DNA of 35,552 nucleotides from Anoxynatronum sibiricum. GTDB lineage: Bacteria > Bacillota > Clostridia > Peptostreptococcales > Tindalliaceae. A program made the translations under genes and the position numbers. Below are positions 17,844-25,031 of this stretch, piece after piece (within the stretch, counting starts at the first letter, position 1; each line of letters starts with the position of its first letter). The DNA lies in NCBI RefSeq assembly GCF_039414295.1, contig NZ_JBCITM010000028.1, positions 1 through 35,552 on the forward strand. The letters are read 5' to 3'. A model generated the notes under the pieces. That model worked only from the letters and a program-made list of their open reading frames with translations, made no database searches and had not been told where the DNA came from.

Positions 17844-19817
17844 ATGATGCGGGATCAGCTTTATCATCATTCCCACCAGCCCTTTTATCGCAGCCCCTTT
17901 GGGGCTGTTCCTGTCTCTCGGGAAGTCACACTGCGCCTTGGCGGAACATTGATGCCCACGGCAGCAAAAGCAAGTGTGCGCCTGTGGCGGGAAGGGCTGG
18001 GAGAAGAAATCATAGCCATGAGCCCCATTGAAGGCTCCGAAACAGCCAAAGCCGTATGGGAAGCCCGTTTCATTGCGTTAAAAAAACCAGGGCTTGTCTG
18101 GTACTACTTTGTGGTGGAACATGAGGAAGGAGTTCGCTACTACGGCAACAATTCACAGCGGCTGGGAGGATTGGGGCAAATGCAGATGGAAGCACCCTAC
18201 TCCTGGCAACTGACTGTTCACCGGGACCAAATGCATGTGCCCGCCTGGTACAAAGAAGGCATTATGTATCAGATTTTTCCGGACCGTTTTTATAACGGTC
18301 TTTCCCGGAACAAGATCAGAAGCCCCAAGAAAAACAGCTTTCTTTATGGGCACTGGGAAGATGATCCGGTATATGTGAAGGATCCGGTGACGGGAAGTAT
18401 TTTACGTTGGGATTTTCATGGCGGCAACCTGGAAGGCATCATTGAAAAACTGCCATACCTGCAATCTCTGGGAATTTCCATTCTATATTTAAATCCTATT
18501 TTTGAAGCCGCCAGCAACCATCGATACGATACCGGTGATTATAAAAAAATTGACCCCATGCTGGGGTCGGAAGCCACTTTTGAAACGCTTTGCCAAAAGG
18601 CAGAAGCCTTGGGAATGCGGATCATTCTGGATGGGGTTTTCAGTCATACAGGCAGTGACAGCCGTTATTTCAACCGGGAAGGCAACTACGCCACGCTGGG
18701 AGCGTATCACAGCAAGAACTCTCCCTACTTCCCCTGGTATCGTTTCAAAAATTACCCGGAGGAGTACGATTGCTGGTGGGGGATTGATAACATGCCCAAT
18801 ACCAATGAAATGGAGCACTCTTTCCGCAGTTTCATCATTGACGATGAAGACAGTGTGATCCGCAGGTGGCTGCGCAAGGGTGCTGCCGGGTGGCGACTGG
18901 ACGTGGCCGATGAACTGCCGGACCCCTTTATCCGGGAACTGCGCCAGGCCATGAAAGAAACCAACCCTGAAAGTGTGCTCATTGGTGAAGTCTGGGAAGA
19001 CGCCACCAACAAGGTGGCCTACGGAGAACGGCGTGAATATTTGTTGGGAGACGAGCTGGATGCAGTGATGAACTATCCATTCAGAGAGGCCATGATCCGT
19101 TTCTTCACAGAAAAAGACAGTGGTGCTGAAACGGCCATGCAGTTAATGAGCCTGTACGAAAATTACCCCCGGGAGGCTTTTTACAGTTGCATGAACCTGG
19201 TGGGAAGCCATGACCGAACACGCATCTTAACAGTGCTGGGAGAGGCGCCGGATGAAGCGGGCATGGGAACTCAGGAAAAAATACAGTACCGGCTTCCCAA
19301 AAAGAAACGCCGCCGGGCAGAAAGACGGTTTTATCTTCTCACGGCATTTCAGATGACTTTCCCCGGTGTTCCGGTGATTTACTATGGGGATGAAGCGGGT
19401 ATGGAAGGCTTCAGCGATCCCCTGAACCGGCGGACTTTCCCCTGGGGTTCTGAAAACCAGGCCCTTTTGAACTGGTTCAAAAAAATGACCGCTATCCGTA
19501 ACGGTCATGAAGTGTTTTCAAAAGGGGACTGGCAGCTTCTCAGCACCGGCGAGAATCACATTGCCTTCACCCGGTGTTTCTGTTCCGGTGATGAAGGTGA
19601 ATTGGCCGTGGTGGCGTTGAATCGACATGAGAAACAATCGGTGGTTTTTCAGGAGAAAATGCCCCGCTCAACGGAAGCGCCACTGACAGACCTGATCAGC
19701 GGCTCCCAGGTGATACTGGAGGGTGAGTGGCTCACTCTGGAACTGGCACCCCAAACAGTGATGATTTTGCTGGCACCGCTTAAAACCACTGCCTGTGAAG
19801 ACGACAAAGTGGTATAA
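17844..19817 (+). CDS. GH13 alpha-glucan hydrolase (neopullulanase/cyclomaltodextrinase-like)
   Basis: 657 residues from ATG 17844, with GAAGGGAT upstream; an earlier in-frame ATG lies inside glgP and is not used. Residues 1-135 resemble the N-terminal beta-sandwich of neopullulanases. The catalytic barrel begins near GIMYQIFPDRFYNG. Catalytic residues are D353 (GWRLDVADE), E382 (IGEVWED) and D457 (VGSHDRTR); the first conserved region is DGVFSHTG, lacking the usual Asn-His pair in its second half. A C-terminal beta domain follows. There is no signal peptide, so it acts on intracellular glycogen or maltodextrins and may supply debranching after GlgP. Exact specificity cannot be read. It ends the glycogen operon. 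Confidence 0.9.
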   Translation: MMRDQLYHHSHQPFYRSPFGAVPVSREVTLRLGGTLMPTAAKASVRLWREGLGEEIIAMSPIEGSETAKAVWEARFIALKKPGLVWYYFVVEHEEGVRYYGNNSQRLGGLGQMQMEAPYSWQLTVHRDQMHVPAWYKEGIMYQIFPDRFYNGLSRNKIRSPKKNSFLYGHWEDDPVYVKDPVTGSILRWDFHGGNLEGIIEKLPYLQSLGISILYLNPIFEAASNHRYDTGDYKKIDPMLGSEATFETLCQKAEALGMRIILDGVFSHTGSDSRYFNREGNYATLGAYHSKNSPYFPWYRFKNYPEEYDCWWGIDNMPNTNEMEHSFRSFIIDDEDSVIRRWLRKGAAGWRLDVADELPDPFIRELRQAMKETNPESVLIGEVWEDATNKVAYGERREYLLGDELDAVMNYPFREAMIRFFTEKDSGAETAMQLMSLYENYPREAFYSCMNLVGSHDRTRILTVLGEAPDEAGMGTQEKIQYRLPKKKRRRAERRFYLLTAFQMTFPGVPVIYYGDEAGMEGFSDPLNRRTFPWGSENQALLNWFKKMTAIRNGHEVFSKGDWQLLSTGENHIAFTRCFCSGDEGELAVVALNRHEKQSVVFQEKMPRSTEAPLTDLISGSQVILEGEWLTLELAPQTVMILLAPLKTTACEDDKVV

Positions 19818-19818
19818 T
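19804..19818 (+). promoter_or_regulatory. Extended -10 promoter for the YerC-like gene
   Basis: TATAAT at 19813-19818 is preceded by TGG (19810-19812), giving an extended -10 motif. It overlaps the last codons of the GH13 gene and lies 28 bases before the chosen GTG of the YerC-like gene. The -35 position (TGCCTG) is weak, as is usual for extended -10 promoters. Confidence 0.5.
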
Positions 19819-19845
19819 GAGGGTATTATGAAAAGGGGTGAGCCT

Positions 19846-20163
19846 GTGTCCTACGAGTCCAAACTGAAAGATCCTTTTGCCGATGCGCTATTTGAAGCTG
19901 TACTGGCACTGGAAACTGTCGAGGAATGCTACCGCTTTTTTGAAGACATCTGTACCATCAAAGAGGTTCAGTCCATCTCTCAGAGGCTGGCAGTGGCCCG
20001 CCTTCTGAAAGAAGGAAAAACCTACAGTGAAATTGAGAAGACAACTGGTGCCAGCACAGCCACCATCAGCCGGGTCAACCGGTGCCTGCTCTATGGTGCA
20101 GATGGTTATCAGCTGATTCTGAAACGGCTGGCTGAAAGGCAGGAGACGGACAAGCAGGATTGA
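19846..20163 (+). CDS. YerC/YecD family TrpR-like DNA-binding protein
   Basis: 105 residues from GTG 19846, six bases after GGGGTGA; an alternative ATG at 19828 has no ribosome binding site and would add six residues. The sequence carries the family core ECYRFFEDICTIKEVQSISQRLAVARLL and the helix-turn-helix segment GKTYSEIEKTTGASTATISR. This matches the TrpR-superfamily fold of Bacillus YerC. DNA target and ligand are not known from sequence. The neighbouring lysC and downstream aro operon make amino-acid-responsive control conceivable, but that is only positional inference. It converges on lysC with 15 bases between stops. Confidence 0.9.
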   Translation: MSYESKLKDPFADALFEAVLALETVEECYRFFEDICTIKEVQSISQRLAVARLLKEGKTYSEIEKTTGASTATISRVNRCLLYGADGYQLILKRLAERQETDKQD

Positions 20164-20178
20164 TGAAGATGACGGTTG

Positions 20179-21411
20179 TCAGCTGTTGGATTTGCGGCGG
20201 TCAAGGCCAAAGGACTGGTGGAGAGCCTGCACCGCCCGGTGGGCTTCAGGGCTGGGAACCAGACAGGAGATAGTGGCATGTGAGTCAGAACTTTGCAGCA
20301 GGGGGATCCCCTGATCTGTCAGGGCCCGCATGACTGTGGCCATGACACCGGGAATGCCGGTCATCCGATTACCAATGAGGGTGACCTTGCTCACCTCTGG
20401 AAACAGTTCGCAGGTAAAGGGCCGGCTTTCCATCAACTGGTGAAAACGGGAGACGCCGCTGTTATCAATGACAAAAGCTTTACGATCAGTGGAGAAGTTG
20501 ATCATATCAATACTGATCCCGCTGGTGGCAAGATCATCAAAAAAGAGACTCTCCGTAGCCGCATCTCCCTGGGAAACCAATACGACCCGGGTCAGCCCAT
20601 CTTTTTGGGTAATGGCAGTCAGCAGTTCCTCTCTCTGGGTGGTATAAGCCGTGTTGAAAGTCTGATGACGGGCACAGATCAGCGTGCCGGGGTGATCGCT
20701 CATGGTATTGCGGATTCGCAGAGTGACACCATTTTGCCGGGCGATTTCCACTGCCCGGGGATGAATCACTTTAGCTCCCTGATCCGCCATCTGAAAGATC
20801 TCGTCATAATGAATTTCATCCAACATACAGGCCTGGGGAACCACCCGTGGGTCTGCCGTCATGATGCCGTTCACATCGGTGTAGATTTCCACGCATTCGG
20901 CCTTCAGGGCTGCGCCCAGAGCCACAGCCGTTGTGTCGCTGCCACCACGGCCAAGGGTGGTGATTTCCTGACGTGCGTTGATTCCCTGGAAACCAGTGAC
21001 CACGGGGATAATTCCCTGCTCCAGATACCCCAGCAGTTTTTCTTTTTCAATACTTAGAATATCTGCCTCACCAAAATGATCGTCTGTCACAATGCCGGCC
21101 TGCCAGCCAGTGAGTGCCACGGCAGGGTGACCGGAAGCTTCCAGAAGGTCGGAGACTACCACAGCTGAAATAATCTCGCCGCAGGAAAGCAGCAGATCAA
21201 GATTTTTCTGGCTGGTGGGAGTGCCCTCCATGGCCACCAGGTTTTTGAGGGTATCAGTGGCGTAGGGAGCTCCATTCCGTCCCATGGCTGACACCACCAC
21301 CACAGGCATCAGGTCTTTCTGTTTCGCCTGACCAATTTTACGAAGTGCCTGTTCCCGGGCTTCCGGGGCAGCTAAAGAAGTACCACCAAATTTTTGCACA
21401 ATGATTTTCAC
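20179..21411 (-). CDS. lysC: Aspartate kinase
   Basis: 410 residues from GTG 21411; an upstream ATG at 21429 adds six residues but GGAAGGACG then falls inside the gene. It phosphorylates aspartate, the first step towards lysine, threonine and methionine. The N-terminal kinase signature is VQKFGGTSLAAPEAR. The active-site region LGRGGSDTTAVALGAAL lies near the middle. Two ACT domains fill the C-terminal 150 residues (DGLTRVVLVSQGD and KVTLIGNRMTGIPGVMATVM), the usual site of lysine or threonine feedback. It is monocistronic on the minus strand. No lysine riboswitch fits in the 104 bases upstream. Confidence 0.95.
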   Translation of the reverse strand: MKIIVQKFGGTSLAAPEAREQALRKIGQAKQKDLMPVVVVSAMGRNGAPYATDTLKNLVAMEGTPTSQKNLDLLLSCGEIISAVVVSDLLEASGHPAVALTGWQAGIVTDDHFGEADILSIEKEKLLGYLEQGIIPVVTGFQGINARQEITTLGRGGSDTTAVALGAALKAECVEIYTDVNGIMTADPRVVPQACMLDEIHYDEIFQMADQGAKVIHPRAVEIARQNGVTLRIRNTMSDHPGTLICARHQTFNTAYTTQREELLTAITQKDGLTRVVLVSQGDAATESLFFDDLATSGISIDMINFSTDRKAFVIDNSGVSRFHQLMESRPFTCELFPEVSKVTLIGNRMTGIPGVMATVMRALTDQGIPLLQSSDSHATISCLVPSPEAHRAVQALHQSFGLDRRKSNS

Positions 21412-21515
21412 TGATCCACGTCCTTCCAATGGCTAACCTGCGGTATGTCTCTATCCTACTACAGGTGACAGGTCTTTCACAAGAGTCAACTCATCGGAAA
21501 AGAGGTGCCGGTTCC

Positions 21516-22253
21516 ATGTTTTTTGAAACAGATACCCACTGCCACACCCTCTCCAGCGGGCACGCTTACAGCACCATTGGAGAAATGGCTGCCTACGCAG
21601 CTGAAAGGGGGCTGAAGCTCATCGCCATGACCGACCACGCCCCTGCCATGCCCGATGCACCGGGCACCACCCATTTTCGAAACCTGCGCATTTTACCGAA
21701 AACCCTTTCAGGAGTGGAGATTCTAAAGGGAGCTGAAGTCAATATTTTAAGTCATGAGGGCGATCTTGATCTGCCAGACAGCGTACTGTCAGATCTGGAC
21801 CTGGTGATTGCCAGTCTTCATCTGCCCTGCATCAAACCTGGCAGCCGGGAGGAAAATACCCAGGCGTTAATTAAGGCAGTTGCCAATCCCCATGTCCATG
21901 TGCTGGGGCACATTGGTAATCCTCTTTTTCCCATTCATGCAGAAACGGTGGTCAAAGCGGTGCACGCATTTCGCAAGTTAATCGAAATTAACAACAGCTC
22001 CTTGCAGCCCCACAGTTTTCGGAAGGGAAGTCTGGAAAACTGCCGAAAGATTCTTGAGCTCTGCCGCGACATGAACCAACCGGTGGTGCTGGGCAGTGAT
22101 GCCCACGGAGCCTGGGATGTGGGTCGATTTGACAAAGCGGAAATACTCATAGAAGAGCTGCAGGTGCCCGAAGAGCTGGTGCTGAGTACCAGTGTCCGCC
22201 GTCTGAAACATTACCTCTCAACAGGTGAGTGTCTGCCCTCTGAAAGACGGTGA
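21516..22253 (+). CDS. PHP-domain phosphatase (YcdX-like)
   Basis: 245-residue cytosolic metal-dependent phosphoesterase of the PHP family. Metal-binding motifs appear in order: DTHCH (residues 6-10), MTDHAP (about 52), a KGAEVN segment, SLHLP, GHIGNP, and GSDAHG near residue 200. These fit YcdX-type phosphatases better than PHP histidinol phosphatases, though the latter cannot be excluded. The ATG at 21516 has AGAGGTG upstream; an in-frame ATG at 21429 would overlap the lysC start. It is divergent from lysC and precedes the aromatic operon promoter by about 130 bases. Substrate unknown. Confidence 0.88.
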   Translation: MFFETDTHCHTLSSGHAYSTIGEMAAYAAERGLKLIAMTDHAPAMPDAPGTTHFRNLRILPKTLSGVEILKGAEVNILSHEGDLDLPDSVLSDLDLVIASLHLPCIKPGSREENTQALIKAVANPHVHVLGHIGNPLFPIHAETVVKAVHAFRKLIEINNSSLQPHSFRKGSLENCRKILELCRDMNQPVVLGSDAHGAWDVGRFDKAEILIEELQVPEELVLSTSVRRLKHYLSTGECLPSERR

Positions 22254-22386
22254 AGGTAAGCAGTCCTGAAAATCCCGGCTTCCTGCCTGAAGCCCCGAGA
22301 CTTTGCGTAAGGTTGATGGGGGGACCTGACAGGCCAGATCAATGTCTGCTTTTTTCAGATTTTTTCATATTTTTGCATGAATATGA
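22254..22386 (+). other. Spacer between PHP gene and aro promoter, with weak terminator-like hairpins
   Basis: GGCTTC at 22277-22282 and GAAGCC at 22289-22294 form a small stem without a T-run. Further on, CAGA/TCTG near 22340-22353 is followed by TTTTTT. Either could weakly terminate the PHP transcript. No gene seen. Confidence 0.35.
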
Positions 22387-22415
22387 TTGACAGACTTGTC
22401 ACAGGCGATTATAAT
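22387..22415 (+). promoter_or_regulatory. Consensus promoter of the aromatic operon
   Basis: A perfect TTGACA at 22387-22392 and a perfect TATAAT at 22410-22415 are separated by exactly 17 bases. This is the strongest promoter visible in the window. The transcript would start near 22422 and have a leader of about 440 bases before aroF. A fully consensus promoter suggests that control is exerted after initiation, by the attenuator. Confidence 0.85.
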
Positions 22416-22423
22416 AACCATAA

Positions 22424-22470
22424 CTTCCCGCCGGTAAAGATTGCGGACAGGCAGATTGCCTGCAGGGAAG
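22424..22470 (+). ncRNA. 5-prime leader stem-loop of the aro transcript
   Basis: CTTCCC at 22424-22429 pairs with GGGAAG at 22465-22470, enclosing an inner perfect hairpin CAGGCA/TGCCTG (22448-22453 and 22457-22462). It begins within a few bases of the predicted transcript start and ends just before the ribosome binding site of the leader peptide. Possible roles are RNA stabilisation or RNA polymerase pausing. Not a T-box stem I by size or motif. Confidence 0.5.
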
Positions 22471-22499
22471 CATGATAAAGCCGAAGGAATGTGAAGAAG

Positions 22500-22649
22500 A
22501 TGCCGTCACTGAAACTGAACCGACAATTCCATGAAGTATTTGGCTATTACTTTTTTAGCTGGGGCTATTTTTACTTTAGCGCCGGTACTTTTGCGTGGCC
22601 AAAACTTCACAGACTGTGGTTCAATCTAAGTGCTCCCGCCCTCTCATAG
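22500..22649 (+). CDS. Aromatic leader peptide (attenuator peptide of the aro operon)
   Basis: A 49-codon reading frame starts at ATG 22500, with GAAGGA at 22483-22488, and ends with TAG at 22647-22649. Residues 14-26 read FGYYFFSWGYFYF: ten of thirteen are aromatic and include Phe, Tyr and Trp. In total the peptide has eight Phe, four Tyr and three Trp, 15 of 49. A frame this rich in the end products of the following operon, placed between a strong promoter and an intrinsic terminator, is the signature of a transcription attenuation leader. The ribosome would stall in 22539-22577 when any aromatic aminoacyl-tRNA is scarce. The peptide itself need not have a function. The frame is too short for routine gene finders. 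Confidence 0.85.
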   Translation: MPSLKLNRQFHEVFGYYFFSWGYFYFSAGTFAWPKLHRLWFNLSAPALS

Positions 22650-22733
22650 GGTGGCATACACATCTTTCAATGGCCTCTGCCTCAATACCAGACAGGGAAA
22701 CCGGGAGACTCTTAGAGAGTCTCTTTTTTATTT
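22579..22733 (+). promoter_or_regulatory. Transcription attenuator of the aro operon
   Basis: Four RNA segments can be paired in three ways. Segment 1 (22579-22590) pairs with segment 2 (22628-22639) by ten positions with two mismatches and two G-U. Segment 2 (22629-22638) pairs with segment 3 (22702-22710) as CTCCCG/CGGGAG plus AGT/ACT around a bulged G. Segment 3 (GAGACTCT, 22705-22712) pairs perfectly with segment 4 (AGAGTCTC, 22716-22723), followed by TTTTTTATTT. A ribosome stalled in the aromatic run (ends 22577) covers segment 1 and lets 2:3 form, preventing termination. A ribosome reaching the stop at 22647 covers segment 2, so 3:4 terminates. Drawn by hand; energies not computed. Confidence 0.75.
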
Positions 22734-22862
22734 GGCGGCAAAGGCATCACCATCAACATCCGGCAGGAGACGTCCTGTTGAGATAAATGGCAGGCTCTTT
22801 AACCACTTTCAATTACTTGTGTCCCATATCAACCATCAAATCAGTTAACAGGAGGGAAATAA

Positions 22863-23864
22863 ATGGTTATTGTCATGAAACCTTCAGCACCAACAGCCAT
22901 CATCGAAAAAATCAAACAAAAAATGCTCAGCCTGGGCTGCGAAGTCCATGAATCCAAAGGAACTGACAGAACGCTGCTGGGCCTTGTGGGGGACACCCGA
23001 AAGATCAACCCCAGTCAAATTGAAGCCAACGAACATGTGGAGCGTTTGATTCGGGTCATGCACCCCTTCAAACTGGCCTCCCGGGATTTTCACCCGGAAG
23101 ATACCGTGGTTAAACTGGACGGCGTTACCATTGGAAACGGCAGCCTGGTGATGATGGCTGGCCCCTGCGCCGTTGAAAGCGAAGACCAGCTGATGGATAT
23201 TGCCTGCAATGTAAGACGATTGGGAGCCCGTATGCTCCGGGGCGGTGCTTTCAAACCCCGCACCTCACCCTACAGTTTTCAGGGAATGGGGGAAGAAGGC
23301 CTTAAGCTGCTGAAAAAAGCAAAAGAAGTTACTGGGATGCCGGTGGTGTCAGAGGCCATGGATCAGGCGAACTTTGACATGGTGGCAGAATATGTGGATC
23401 TCATTCAGATTGGTGCCCGGAATATGCAGAACTTCGCCTTGCTGAAGCAGGCTGGTAAAAGCGGCAAACCCATTTTGCTGAAACGGGGGATGAGTGCCAC
23501 TGTGGAAGAATTCCTCATGTCGGCAGAGTATGTGTTGGCCCAGGGGAACCCCAACGTGGTGTTGTGTGAACGGGGCATCCGCACCTTCGAGACTTACACC
23601 CGCAACACCCTTGACCTGAGTGCAGTGCCGGTGATCAAAGAGCTGAGCCATCTGCCTGTGGTGGTGGACCCCAGCCATGGTACCGGAAAATGGACCCTGG
23701 TGGAACCTATGTCCAAGGCAGCAGTGGCCGTGGGAGCCGACGGACTGATCGTTGAGGTTCACAATCAACCGGAGGAAGCAGTGTCAGATGGTGCCCAGTC
23801 CCTGAAATACGATAATTTTCAGCGGTTGATGGACACTGTACAGAAAATTTACGCCGTTCGGTAA
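22863..23864 (+). CDS. aroF: 3-deoxy-7-phosphoheptulonate (DAHP) synthase, type I-beta
   Basis: 333 residues. It condenses phosphoenolpyruvate and erythrose-4-phosphate, the first step of the shikimate pathway. Residues 1-70 are a small N-terminal regulatory domain (start of the ORF to about SRDFHPED), the ferredoxin-like domain known from Thermotoga-type enzymes that mediates Tyr/Phe feedback. The barrel has MMAGPCAVES, RGGAFKPRTSPYSFQG, LLKRGMSATVEEFL and the metal-binding VVVDPSHGTGK. The ATG at 22863 follows AGGAGGG at ideal distance. It is the first structural gene behind the attenuator. Confidence 0.96.
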   Translation: MVIVMKPSAPTAIIEKIKQKMLSLGCEVHESKGTDRTLLGLVGDTRKINPSQIEANEHVERLIRVMHPFKLASRDFHPEDTVVKLDGVTIGNGSLVMMAGPCAVESEDQLMDIACNVRRLGARMLRGGAFKPRTSPYSFQGMGEEGLKLLKKAKEVTGMPVVSEAMDQANFDMVAEYVDLIQIGARNMQNFALLKQAGKSGKPILLKRGMSATVEEFLMSAEYVLAQGNPNVVLCERGIRTFETYTRNTLDLSAVPVIKELSHLPVVVDPSHGTGKWTLVEPMSKAAVAVGADGLIVEVHNQPEEAVSDGAQSLKYDNFQRLMDTVQKIYAVR

Positions 23865-23897
23865 TGACAACTGATACCGACGGAAGGAGACGACACC

Positions 23898-25031
23898 ATG
23901 AATGACTTTCACCAAATTGCTGTTATTGGCCTGGGGTTAATGGGAGGAAGCATGGCCATGGCGCTTAAAGAGCGCATTCCCTGTATGTTGGTGGGATATG
24001 ATGCCCATCCGGAAACCTGTCGCCTGGCGCTCGAGATGGCACTGGTTGACCAGGTGGCAGAGAATATGGTCGCAGCAGTGGCCCAGGCTGATCTGGTGAT
24101 TCTGGCAACTCCTGTGGGCAGCTACACGGCCCTTTTCAAGGCAATGGCACCTAATCTTAAACCGGGAGCAGTGGTCACTGACCTGGGAAGCGTGAAAGTG
24201 CCGGCCATGACAGCAGCAGCCGACCATCTGTTGCCAGAAACCGCTTTTGTCGGCGGACACCCTCTGGCAGGATCAGAAAAAGGCGGTTTGCCGGCAGCGA
24301 CATCCACCCTCTTTGAAAATGCCTATTATTTTCTGACACCAGACGAAAAAACACCAGAAACCGCCATTAACCGGCTAAAAACGTTGGTCTCCACCCTGGG
24401 AGCCTTTCCCGTGACACTGGAAGCTGGCCGCCATGACGAAATTCTGGCCAACACCAGTCACCTTCCCCATATGATGGCTTCATTACTGGCAGCCACTGTG
24501 GGAGAAAAAGCCGATGAAAGCATGACCGCCTTCACCGGCAGCGGGTTTCGTGATACCACCCGGATTGCCGCCGGAAGTCCGGCTCTCTGGGAAGAAATTT
24601 TCCACTTGAACCGGCGACAATTGCTAATTTGCCTGCAAGACCTGGAAAAGAAAGTGCAGGCGGTGACCCAGGCACTGAAGCAAGAAGATCGGAAATGGAT
24701 GCAGGATTTTCTTGAAGCAGGCAAAGTCTTTCGGGACCAGTTGCCGGCAGCAGGAAAAGACTATCTGCCGGCCTGGTATGAACTGTATGTGGACATCAAG
24801 GACGAACCGGGGGCGTTGGCCACTATCACCGGTGTTCTGGCGAAAGCCGGTGTTAACATTCGGGAGATTGAAATCCTTCATGCCCGAGAGGGAGAAAAGG
24901 GCGCAGTGCGACTGGCCTTCCTCAGTGCCGAAGCAGAGCAGCAGGCAATGAAAGCACTCAGCGGGGAAGGCTGTTCCTTCGCCCGAAGCAAAGGAGAGAA
25001 ACAAGATGCTCACCATCAATCAAGCCATTAA
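23898..25031 (+). CDS. tyrA: Prephenate dehydrogenase with C-terminal ACT domain
   Basis: 377 residues. It oxidatively decarboxylates prephenate to 4-hydroxyphenylpyruvate for tyrosine. The Rossmann motif is VIGLGLMGGSMAMAL (residues about 9-23). The catalytic His is in VGGHPLAGSEKGG. A helical dimerisation domain follows, and residues from about 292 onwards (YELYVDIKDEPGALATITGV) form an ACT domain, likely the tyrosine feedback site. An arogenate dehydrogenase activity cannot be excluded. The ATG at 23898 has GAAGGAGACGACACC upstream. Its 3-prime end overlaps aroA by 26 bases. Confidence 0.95.
   Translation: MNDFHQIAVIGLGLMGGSMAMALKERIPCMLVGYDAHPETCRLALEMALVDQVAENMVAAVAQADLVILATPVGSYTALFKAMAPNLKPGAVVTDLGSVKVPAMTAAADHLLPETAFVGGHPLAGSEKGGLPAATSTLFENAYYFLTPDEKTPETAINRLKTLVSTLGAFPVTLEAGRHDEILANTSHLPHMMASLLAATVGEKADESMTAFTGSGFRDTTRIAAGSPALWEEIFHLNRRQLLICLQDLEKKVQAVTQALKQEDRKWMQDFLEAGKVFRDQLPAAGKDYLPAWYELYVDIKDEPGALATITGVLAKAGVNIREIEILHAREGEKGAVRLAFLSAEAEQQAMKALSGEGCSFARSKGEKQDAHHQSSH

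Noticed and set aside
21412..21515. Lysine riboswitch upstream of lysC
   Set aside because: Only about 100 bases separate the divergent starts and no lysine riboswitch-like helices or terminator are visible; the element is normally about 180 bases.
22531..22629. Overlapping hydrophobic 32-codon frame starting MKYLAITFLAG in the aroF leader
   Set aside because: No ribosome binding site at proper distance and no link to the operon's products; the overlapping aromatic-rich frame has both.
22648..22660. AGGGTGGCA resembling the start of a T-box motif in the aroF leader
   Set aside because: The T-box consensus continues with ACCGCG, which is absent; no stem I with specifier loop is seen, and the terminator stem does not involve this element. 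It is better explained as the 3-prime side of a small hairpin over the leader-peptide stop.
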